This document shows, in pieces, positions 15,620 through 20,827 of a DNA stretch of 22,184 bases (the stretch's first letter is position 1; every line of letters begins with the position of its first letter). The translations under genes were made by a program, and so were the position numbers. The notes below the pieces were generated by a model. That model was not told the DNA's origin, searched no databases, and saw only the letters and a program-made list of their open reading frames with translations. This DNA is from a virus. The stretch lies in IMG/VR virus record IMGVR_UViG_3300045743_000039, positions 1-22,184 of that record; one strand, written 5' to 3'.

Positions 15620-15686
15620 TTGACACTCATCAATTACAGAAAAGAATATAAAATAATTTGTAATTAGTACTTGACAACCATCAATT
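15620..15686 (+). repeat. Duplicated 16-bp TTGACA-nn-CATCAATT module
   Basis: Copies at 15620-15635 and 15671-15686 match at 14 of 16 positions (only the two n bases differ) and are 51 bp apart. The second copy supplies the -35 box and part of the spacer of the strong early promoter. The first has no well-spaced -10 (TATAAA only at a 21-bp spacer), so it may be a second binding site or a decayed promoter. Confidence 0.7.
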
Positions 15687-15699
15687 GCATCTCTATCAT
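15671..15699 (+). promoter_or_regulatory. Early rightward promoter
   Basis: TTGACA (15671-15676), a 17-bp spacer and TATCAT (15694-15699): perfect -35, 5/6 -10, ideal spacing. Predicted start is near 15706, giving a leader of about 26 nt with ACGGAG before the ATG at 15732. It should drive the chain of small early-type genes. Confidence 0.85.
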
Positions 15700-15731
15700 A
15701 GAATCTGTAATACAAACAACGGAGAAATAAA

Positions 15732-15956
15732 ATGATAAATCAATGGACAAGGTTAAAAGCTAAAGTATCTTTTAAATTTAAAGGTAATTCGGTTCGCACT
15801 ATTAATGTAAAGATTGGCGATTGCTTTGTGGTAACTAACCCCGTTCATATGCAACACCAAGGCATCAAGATTCAGAGATCGAACAAAGCTTATTTAAATT
15901 GTGGTGATCTGTTCACCATTGACCAAATTGAACAACTATTTGAAAGTACAAAATGA
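15732..15956 (+). CDS. Small early protein of unknown function (74 aa)
   Basis: First gene of the rightward unit, 74 aa. The N-terminal part is basic (WTRLKAKVSFKFKGNSVRT), followed by beta-rich sequence with 'NVKIGDCFVVTNPVHMQHQG', and the C-terminus ends with a short acidic helix (FTIDQIEQLFESTK). Two cysteines (C28 and C57) do not form a metal pattern. I do not recognise a family. RBS CGGAG lies 7-8 nt before the ATG, and the promoter is 33 bp upstream, so it is probably the most highly transcribed early gene. Its stop overlaps the next gene start as ATGA. Small first-expressed phage proteins often alter host enzymes, but nothing in the sequence shows that here. Confidence 0.65.
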   Translation: MINQWTRLKAKVSFKFKGNSVRTINVKIGDCFVVTNPVHMQHQGIKIQRSNKAYLNCGDLFTIDQIEQLFESTK

Positions 15957-16057
15957 ACTACGCAAAAGAATATGCAATCTACTACCGCACATTAGGCTTG
16001 TCATTTGAGCAGGCTTACCTTGCCATCTTTGGCACTAACCCGACCAGGAGTAATTAA
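15953..16057 (+). CDS. Micro-protein of 34 aa
   Basis: A 34-aa reading frame: MNYAKEYAIYYRTLGLSFEQ, then AYLAIFGTNPTRSN. It overlaps the previous stop as ATGA, and the RBS of the next gene (AGGAG, 16046-16050) is within its last codons. The sequence could form an amphipathic helix rich in Tyr; the middle (LSFEQAYLAIFG) resembles a short helix-turn-helix-type element, but it is too short to assign. Its exact fit in a chain of coupled genes supports a real gene. RBS (GAAAG) is weak. Confidence 0.5.
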   Translation: MNYAKEYAIYYRTLGLSFEQAYLAIFGTNPTRSN

Positions 16058-16058
16058 A

Positions 16059-16532
16059 ATGTCTTACTACCCACAAATGCAGCAAGATTCCAATCGTGCA
16101 GTAGCAACGAACATCCGCAACGAATATCTCAACACTGTTGTTCCGTTAATCTTGGCAGTGTTAAAGAATGGTGTTATGCGCAAGAATGACAATTCGTTAT
16201 TCTCTAAAGACCAAGCCAAGATAGACGAGATATTGCGTAAATATTCAACGTCTAACAGTTTGCGCGCTTGGGTCGAAACATCTGAGCATTCAAAGCGAAT
16301 TGGCATTAATTGTGATATTCGATTCGCTATATGCGAACATTCTTGCGACTATACAAAAATCCACGTTGAACTGGCAAACTATGATGGTGAACCAATGGAA
16401 CAATCTAACCTCGATACTTGTTTCGATTCTAATTATTACGCCGATGTCCGTCAAATGCAGAAAATTGCACAAGATAACTTTTATAAACAACAGGCAATCA
16501 TTACCGATTGTAAAAGAATCTTGGAAAGATAA
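16059..16532 (+). CDS. Early protein of unknown function (157 aa)
   Basis: Protein of 157 aa from the ATG at 16059 (MSYYPQMQQDSNRAVATN), preceded by AGGAG 8 nt upstream. An in-frame upstream start at 16005 would overlap the 34-aa gene and lacks an RBS. The N-terminal half is helical (residues about 10-70, 'NIRNEYLNTVVPLILAVLKNG'). The middle carries three close cysteines (C85, C94 and C98, in NCDIRFAICEHSCDY), and the C-terminus is a helix with ADVRQMQKIAQDNFYKQQAI. The cysteine cluster may be incidental. I do not recognise a family, and no enzymatic motif is visible. Only the genomic setting (early micro-gene chain) gives a hint. Confidence 0.65.
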   Translation: MSYYPQMQQDSNRAVATNIRNEYLNTVVPLILAVLKNGVMRKNDNSLFSKDQAKIDEILRKYSTSNSLRAWVETSEHSKRIGINCDIRFAICEHSCDYTKIHVELANYDGEPMEQSNLDTCFDSNYYADVRQMQKIAQDNFYKQQAIITDCKRILER

Positions 16533-16533
16533 A

Positions 16534-16590
16534 ATGAGCTATCAACGTAAAACCCGAGACTATTTAATAAAAAGAGAGGCAATAAAATGA
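16534..16590 (+). CDS. Possible micro-protein of 18 aa
   Basis: A very short frame, MSYQRKTRDYLIKREAIK, beginning 2 bp after the previous stop and overlapping the next start as ATGA. GGAAAG lies 7 nt before its ATG. Highly basic (7 of 18 residues Lys or Arg). It may be translated only to carry ribosomes to the next gene, or be an artefact; the continuous ATGA chain is the only support. Confidence 0.35.
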   Translation: MSYQRKTRDYLIKREAIK

Positions 16591-16745
16591 ACTTAACTTT
16601 AACCGAACAAGAACGCCAGGCTTACATCACTGGTGACACTCTAACCGCTTCTTTACTTGGCATTATCTCAGACCTTGAAATTGAACGCGGTGAGTTATTA
16701 GATAATATTAGCGACCTTGAAATTGAACTAGAGGAGTTGAAATGA
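16587..16745 (+). CDS. Small coiled-coil-like protein (52 aa)
   Basis: Protein of 52 aa: MNLTLTEQERQAYITGDTLT, then a helical C-terminal half in which DLEIE occurs twice (residues 29-33 and 43-47), spaced by 14 residues. The regular Leu/Ile spacing and acidic character suggest a short coiled coil for dimerisation. It is between two overlapping genes (ATGA at both ends) with AGAGAGG about 8 nt upstream, which supports real expression. No family recognised. Confidence 0.6.
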   Translation: MNLTLTEQERQAYITGDTLTASLLGIISDLEIERGELLDNISDLEIELEELK

Positions 16746-17305
16746 AAACCACACTAAACAAAATCCGTGAACATTCCCCATGTAGGAATGGTTGGGCTAA
16801 TTTATTATCCACTCTTGGCAAAACTAAACCCGATGACGAAGAAGTGACTATTTTACAAATACGAGACAGTAACGGGTTAGACGATGCAATATGGTGCTTA
16901 CGCTCTGTTGATGAACGAGACAAAGAAATAAGAACATTTGCATTATGGTGCGCTCGCCAAGTTGAGCATTTATCTAATGACCCTCGCGTCAAGCATTGCA
17001 ACGATATTAATGAACGATTTATCAATGGCAATGCTACTAGGGAAGACTTAGAAGCAGCAGCAGCAGAAGCATACGAAGCATACGTGTCAGCAGCAGAAGC
17101 ATACGAAGCATACGTGTCAGCAGCAGACGCAGCAGACGCAGCATACGCAGCATACACAGCATACGCAGCAGCAGACGCAGCAGCAGACGCAGCAGCAGAC
17201 GCAGCAGCATACGCAGCAGACGCAGCAGCATACGCAGCAGACGCAGCAGACGCAGCAGACGCACAAGAGGAAGAATTACGTAGAATATGTGGAAAATGTA
17301 TATGA
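16742..17305 (+). CDS. Conserved phage protein with Ala/Asp/Tyr repeat tail (187 aa)
   Basis: Protein of 187 aa. Residues 1-100 form a conserved domain: KIREHSPCRNGWANLLSTLG, then a 'TKPDDEEVTILQIRDSNGLDDAIWCLRSV' type segment and 'REIRTFALWCARQVEHL'. I recognise this domain from proteobacterial phages and prophages, where it also often carries an Ala-rich tail; its function is unknown to me. Residues about 103-175 are low complexity: a 10-residue unit (AEAYEAYVSA) twice, then repeats built from ADA, AYA and AAA. The tail would be a long alanine-rich helix with Asp and Tyr at regular positions. The protein ends EEELRRICGKCI. RBS GAGGAG lies 5 nt upstream; ATGA overlap at both ends. Confidence 0.7.
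   Translation: MKTTLNKIREHSPCRNGWANLLSTLGKTKPDDEEVTILQIRDSNGLDDAIWCLRSVDERDKEIRTFALWCARQVEHLSNDPRVKHCNDINERFINGNATREDLEAAAAEAYEAYVSAAEAYEAYVSAADAADAAYAAYTAYAAADAAADAAADAAAYAADAAAYAADAADAADAQEEELRRICGKCI
17051..17268 (+). repeat. Low-complexity GCA/GAC/TAC codon repeat
   Basis: A simple-repeat tract built from gcagcagac, gcagcatac and related units. It begins with an exact 30-bp duplication (17061-17090 and 17091-17120) and continues as a mixture of 9-, 12- and 15-bp units to about 17268. All units are in frame with the 187-aa gene. Near-identity of adjacent units suggests recent slippage or recombination, so copy number could vary between isolates. Confidence 0.9.
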
Positions 17306-17358
17306 TACCGATTACTATTTTTATAATTGTATTACTTTATAAATTAATGAAAGACTAA
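17302..17358 (+). CDS. Possible 18-aa membrane micro-peptide
   Basis: The frame reads MIPITIFIIVLLYKLMKD. It is a hydrophobic core of about 12 residues followed by a basic end, which could insert in a membrane. It overlaps the previous stop as ATGA. RBS is poor (GGAAAA). Its length makes coding status uncertain, but its position in the overlap chain and strong hydrophobic bias are suggestive. Confidence 0.3.
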   Translation: MIPITIFIIVLLYKLMKD

Positions 17359-17361
17359 ACC

Positions 17362-17583
17362 ATGAAACCTACATATAGCGGTAAAAAATTGCTTGACTAT
17401 CTTATGCACAAATATTGCTTTAGTTCACATGAGAAGCTATGTAAATTTACTGGATTAGATCGGTCAACTATCCACCGATTACACCATGAAAAAATGCCAA
17501 TCACGGCTGTTCATATCTTGGCAATTTACGATACTTGCCAGATGACTATTGAAGAGATACGCGATAAACTGAATGAGTTCTAA
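17362..17583 (+). CDS. Cro/XRE-like helix-turn-helix DNA-binding protein (73 aa)
   Basis: Protein of 73 aa. Residues about 22-55 read as a helix-turn-helix: a 'SSHEKLCKFTGLDRSTIHRL' helix-turn-recognition helix, then HHEKMPITAVHILAIYDTCQ and a final helix with MTIEEIRDKL. The 'helix; LxxxTGLDxSTIxRLxxxK; P' order is typical of small Cro-type repressors. It is the last gene of the rightward unit and could bind the dyad or repeats near the early promoter; which site is unknown. RBS is weak (GAAAGA, 9 nt upstream). A bidirectional terminator follows at once, separating it from the convergent primase-helicase gene. Acting as a phage switch regulator is plausible but not shown. Confidence 0.68.
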   Translation: MKPTYSGKKLLDYLMHKYCFSSHEKLCKFTGLDRSTIHRLHHEKMPITAVHILAIYDTCQMTIEEIRDKLNEF

Positions 17584-17588
17584 ACTAA

Positions 17589-17610
17589 AAAGCCACTTCT
17601 CAGTGGCTTT
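17589..17610. terminator. Bidirectional intrinsic terminator
   Basis: AAAGCCACT (17589-17597) and AGTGGCTTT (17602-17610) form a perfect 9-bp stem with a 4-nt loop. On the plus strand it is followed by ATTTTTATTC; on the minus strand by a TTTTT run. It lies between the stops of the convergent genes ending at 17583 and 17615 and should stop both transcripts. Confidence 0.92.
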
Positions 17611-17614
17611 ATTT

Positions 17615-20101
17615 TTATTCTGGTTTATATCCTATTGCATTGGCTTTCCTTACCAATGGTCTGCCGTACCGCTTCACTCCCTCGGCTTCAAAACTATCTA
17701 CTACAAACTGTTTAGCATCGATTGTCTTTTGTCTATGTGCACTAAACTGTATCGCTAACTCCGAATTAATCGCCCAAGTTGGGTTTTTTAATTCCACATC
17801 ATCAATACAGATTACATAATGAGCATCCTGCAAATCCATCATAATATTTTTAAGATCTAAATCTAATTGGTATAGATTTACTCCTTCAGTTTGTCTCCTG
17901 GATGATCGTTTAATGTCTGTTAGGCTGATGATATTCTTTACACTCGCACATTGGATAATATAATCTGTTACCCATTCGCTCAATGTGTCACGTTCCCCTG
18001 CAATATCGGCAAATGCATATTTCAGACTTGGTATAAAAAACTTCTTCATAGCTTTAATCGTTTGTTTCATCGTATCCAGCGACAACTCGATTGAACCTGG
18101 GTCATTGACCAAGTGAAATACTAGTGCCATACGAAGACATGAACCCTCAATCTTACCTAATGCTGTCATATACACGTTTGAAGCTTTGAGAATTATTTCT
18201 GAAGCTCTCATTTCCAAATACCATTGTGAAAATTTTCTAAATTCTAATTTTGCATCTTCAGACACTGCATATTCGACAGTTGGCAATTTGAAAATACCTC
18301 TAATCATATTTTCAAAATCTTCATTGTGTGTCATATAACTTGGGATTTCATTCCATATTTTATTTTTATCGCCATCAACTACGATTGGTAGAAACCGCTG
18401 CAATAATCCGTCTCTTGAGGATAGTGTTATGTGATGCTTAAACACATCAGGCTGCACATTACCGTAGATAGCCACTGCCAGGTTATCTGCCTTGATCGTG
18501 CCAGCACCTACTCTGTCCATGCTCTTTGCTTCCGACTCATAACCTGCTATCCATGCCCCACGGTCATCGCCAGACTTTGCATCGTTGACTACTTTTAACC
18601 AGTTCGCCATCTCGTCAAGGAACAGTAAAAAACCTCTTGGTCTACCATCTGCCATGTGTACAAGCTTTTGACTTGTTACGTCACTGATAACTAAGCGTAG
18701 GTCTTTTGGTTCAGGTGCGAGGTGATCAACTTTAGGTGCAAGGTTGTTAGTGAGCATAGTTTCTGCCGATTGATGAAACGCTGTAAAGGCTTTCAATTGG
18801 CTTGCATATCTTGCCTCTTGCCCTTTCCACATGAGTAGTTCTGCTTTGTACTTATCCCCATATTCAGATTGTAGTTTTTGTAAAATTTTGAAATAAGGTC
18901 TTGCACCTGGCGACTTCTTATCTGAAGACTCCCCAATGGTCATCAACCATAAGATAGGTGGAACTTTCCATGTATCGGTTATTTTTAACCGTGTTTGCTT
19001 GTCCACTGCTGCACAGATAGCCGACAGGGACGCAAGGAGAGGCACTACAGGGTCACAACCTATCTCATGGGATACTTCCTCTGCCCTTACTGCCAAAAGC
19101 TCAGGAAAGAGGCTTAAATCGAGAACAGGGGGTTTTCGCTTTAGCGTGAACTTATCAATAACTGAATGAGGGTCTTGGGTTATTTGTTTAAACAATGTTG
19201 ATATGTCAGGTAATTGTCGTTTCCATCCATTGTCAGCGGCAATTTTGAACAACGTGCCAAGTTTCACACCTTTCTCGTCGGCTTTGAATGATCGCCAACA
19301 ATTATCTATATCCCTCATTCCTTGGTACTTTTCAGATTGTGCTGACCAGTCATTCCAGATGGCAAGAGCATCATCGTTACTGTTTGACTGTTGACCTGCG
19401 TAGTGTAGCGCCATGCCAATCGTCACCCATTGGTCACGATTGACAGATGCAGGGATTTTATAGAGTGCTTCTTTAATCTCGTCCCACGATGCAGAGATAG
19501 CACCAACCATCGAAATGTTGCGCACTGTATCGACTTCGATAAGTGATTGCCAGAGCGCGAGTAGTTCAAATGGAATAGTGGGTAGTTGTTCCCACTTACC
19601 AGCACCACCCCAACCATAGGGTTGCAGCGTGATCGGGTGAATACTTGGAGGCATAACATCTTGTACTGTCAGACCGTCATTAGTAGCGCAGCGAAAATCT
19701 ATAAAATTAAATTTACTTCCATCTGGTGCTGTAGCAATAAGTTTCTTACTTGGCAGAGCTAAACCAAACGGCATAGCATAAAGTAACTTTCCATGCCCAG
19801 ACATACCACTATTGATAGTGACAGCATCCTTGGCATCAAACAGAGCTTGCAAGTCGATACCGTTATTCCCCAGGTAAGCTGCTGCTTCGTCCCAATGGTC
19901 AACGTCTAACGCCATTGTTCCGCTATAAGCATGAGCGATACCAGCACCATAACTATGCGGTATGTAATTACAGTTTTCTTTGCGGTTCCAATTTGGTGTC
20001 TTTGGCGCTTTGGTGTTCGGTGGGATTGGTACTAAATACCATCCATGTCTAATGTAGTGATCGTAACTTGTCGGTAGCATGCTTACAGGATTGACTGACA
20101 T
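17615..20101 (-). CDS. Primase-polymerase / DUF3987 helicase-like replication protein
   Basis: Protein of 828 aa with three parts. Residues about 10-190 are a bifunctional primase-polymerase domain: HGWYLVPIPPNTKAP, the metal-binding motif ALDVDHW (D66, D68), SGMSGHGKLLYAMP and VMPPSIHPITLQPYGW. Residues about 203-295 match a PriCT-2 domain (WVTIGMALHYAG, with WNDWSAQSEKY). Residues about 325-690 are a DUF3987 P-loop domain with GESSDKKS (390-397) in the Walker A place, Walker B FLLFLDE (491-497) and SSRDGLLQRFLP (561-572), the usual arginine-containing motif. It would prime and unwind phage DNA. The Walker A lacks the second Gly of GxxxxGKS, a variant I recall in this family. The gene is leftward, opposite to the adjacent recombination genes. 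RBS is weak (AAAGAAAG). Confidence 0.88.
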   Translation of the reverse strand: MSVNPVSMLPTSYDHYIRHGWYLVPIPPNTKAPKTPNWNRKENCNYIPHSYGAGIAHAYSGTMALDVDHWDEAAAYLGNNGIDLQALFDAKDAVTINSGMSGHGKLLYAMPFGLALPSKKLIATAPDGSKFNFIDFRCATNDGLTVQDVMPPSIHPITLQPYGWGGAGKWEQLPTIPFELLALWQSLIEVDTVRNISMVGAISASWDEIKEALYKIPASVNRDQWVTIGMALHYAGQQSNSNDDALAIWNDWSAQSEKYQGMRDIDNCWRSFKADEKGVKLGTLFKIAADNGWKRQLPDISTLFKQITQDPHSVIDKFTLKRKPPVLDLSLFPELLAVRAEEVSHEIGCDPVVPLLASLSAICAAVDKQTRLKITDTWKVPPILWLMTIGESSDKKSPGARPYFKILQKLQSEYGDKYKAELLMWKGQEARYASQLKAFTAFHQSAETMLTNNLAPKVDHLAPEPKDLRLVISDVTSQKLVHMADGRPRGFLLFLDEMANWLKVVNDAKSGDDRGAWIAGYESEAKSMDRVGAGTIKADNLAVAIYGNVQPDVFKHHITLSSRDGLLQRFLPIVVDGDKNKIWNEIPSYMTHNEDFENMIRGIFKLPTVEYAVSEDAKLEFRKFSQWYLEMRASEIILKASNVYMTALGKIEGSCLRMALVFHLVNDPGSIELSLDTMKQTIKAMKKFFIPSLKYAFADIAGERDTLSEWVTDYIIQCASVKNIISLTDIKRSSRRQTEGVNLYQLDLDLKNIMMDLQDAHYVICIDDVELKNPTWAINSELAIQFSAHRQKTIDAKQFVVDSFEAEGVKRYGRPLVRKANAIGYKPE

Positions 20102-20136
20102 TTTTAAACTTTCTTTAATTATTTTTCAAAACGGTG

Positions 20137-20166
20137 TTGACATATTATATGATTGTGTTCTACACT
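20137..20166 (+). promoter_or_regulatory. Rightward promoter for the regulator/nuclease unit
   Basis: TTGACA (20137-20142), an 18-bp spacer and TACACT (20161-20166, 4/6). Predicted start is near 20173, 36 bp before the ribbon-helix-helix gene. The -10 lies in a small palindrome GTGT-tct-ACAC (20155-20165) and is followed by CACGTT (20172-20177) and AACGTG (20187-20192) in inverted orientation. These could be operators for autoregulation by the encoded protein. Confidence 0.68.
20144..20149 (-). promoter_or_regulatory. Leftward -10 element for the primase-helicase gene
   Basis: The minus strand reads TATAAT, a perfect -10 box, about 36 bp before the expected start at 20101. It lacks a good -35 (best is TTGCAG at a 15-bp spacer). 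It lies 1 bp from the rightward -35 box, inside the near-palindrome CATAT-t-ATATG (20141-20151), so the two promoters cannot be occupied together. Confidence 0.5.
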
Positions 20167-20208
20167 GCAAGCACGTTCTGAAAACAAACGTGAAACAAAG
20201 GAAAATAA

Positions 20209-20403
20209 ATGTCAATCAAACTAGAAGTCTTTTTAGGAACAAGAGTAACAAAAGATGAGCGATCATCATTTGTAAAATTGTCCAAGAAATTGAAAATGCA
20301 ACAATCGGAAGTGTTACGTGAACTGATTATTGCTTTTATCCAAAATCGCGTAACTATCACTCCACCAACACATATAGAAGGATTACACAATCATGTCAAT
20401 TGA
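20209..20403 (+). CDS. Ribbon-helix-helix DNA-binding regulator (64 aa)
   Basis: Protein of 64 aa. Order of elements: a short beta strand (IKLEVFLGTRVTK, residues 3-15), a helix (DERSSFVKLSKKLKM, 16-30), a turn, then a second helix (QQSEVLRELIIAFIQNRV, 31-48). This is the fold of Arc/MetJ/CopG-type repressors, which bind DNA as dimers through the strand. RBS AAAGGA lies 6 nt upstream of the ATG at 20209. It is adjacent to overlapping divergent promoters and a cluster of small inverted repeats, so autoregulation and control of the leftward primase gene are likely. The end overlaps the next gene by 11 bp. Confidence 0.78.
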   Translation: MSIKLEVFLGTRVTKDERSSFVKLSKKLKMQQSEVLRELIIAFIQNRVTITPPTHIEGLHNHVN

Positions 20404-20827
20404 AAACACATTAGAGCGTATTGCACTTGCCCTTGAAGCTATCGCTAATTCTAAAGGTTCTACTTTTAAGCAATTCGCTGAACCTGCTGTAGTGCCAACA
20501 CAAGCAGCACCAGTAGCAGCACCAGTACCAACACTTGCTGCAATGCAATCAACATTACCTGCGGCAGTAGCAGCACCAGTAACACCACCTGTTACCTTCA
20601 CAATCGAAGCTGCACCAGTAGCAGTTGTAGCAGCAAGCACAGCACCATTCAGCGACAAAGCAGGGTTGACAGCATACACCATGTCTGTCTACAAAGAACT
20701 AGGCGCAGTTAAGGGTGCTGCAATTCAGAATGTGCTTGTCTCTCTTGGTGTAAGCAACATCAACGAAGTCACACCTACGATGTATTCTCAGTATCACGCT
20801 GCACTTGAATCGTTGAAGGTATCATAA
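20393..20827 (+). CDS. Protein with Ala/Pro linker and conserved C-terminal domain (144 aa)
   Basis: Protein of 144 aa. Residues 1-22 form an amphipathic helix (MSIENTLERIALALEAIANS) typical of small phage protein N-termini. Residues about 28-92 are a disordered-looking Ala/Pro/Val linker, and residues about 95-144 a compact helical domain (YTMSVYKELGAVKGAAIQNV, then 'LVSLGVSNINEVTP'). I recognise the C-terminal pattern as occurring in phage proteins near recombination and DNA-binding genes, but I cannot name a function. The N-terminal helix and flexible linker suggest an oligomer tethering a binding domain, for example a replisome accessory. Start RBS AAGGA is 10 nt upstream; the stop overlaps the next gene as TAATG. 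Confidence 0.6.
   Translation: MSIENTLERIALALEAIANSKGSTFKQFAEPAVVPTQAAPVAAPVPTLAAMQSTLPAAVAAPVTPPVTFTIEAAPVAVVAASTAPFSDKAGLTAYTMSVYKELGAVKGAAIQNVLVSLGVSNINEVTPTMYSQYHAALESLKVS

Larger units (their letters stand above)
15066..15731. other. Non-coding control region between divergent late and early transcription units
   Basis: No convincing open reading frame exceeds about 30 codons here on either strand. From left to right the region contains a rightward extended -10 promoter candidate, a 58% GC structured island (about 15160-15400), an AT-rich segment (about 11% GC over 15411-15500) with two 28-bp direct repeats, a 13-bp inverted repeat pair, two copies of a TTGACA-containing module and a near-consensus rightward promoter. 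Its position between divergent operons and the mixture of AT-rich DNA, repeats and dyads fits a control region that could also be a replication origin. That second role is inference only. Confidence 0.7.

Noticed and set aside
15031-15731. Phage attachment site / lysogeny module
   Set aside because: No integrase or excisionase in the window and no complete tRNA 3' end; Cro-like and ribbon-helix-helix regulators alone do not establish lysogeny.
16005-16058. Upstream start giving a 175-aa version of the 16059-16532 protein
   Set aside because: It overlaps the 34-aa frame and lacks an RBS, while the ATG at 16059 has AGGAG 8 nt upstream.
17037-17264. Minus-strand frame of Arg/Leu/Met repeats
   Set aside because: Antisense of the GCA/GAC/TAC codon repeat; low-complexity shadow without context.
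20383-20682. 99-aa minus-strand frame rich in Ala, Val and Gly
   Set aside because: Antisense of the Ala/Pro linker of the 144-aa gene; no promoter or ribosome-binding site.
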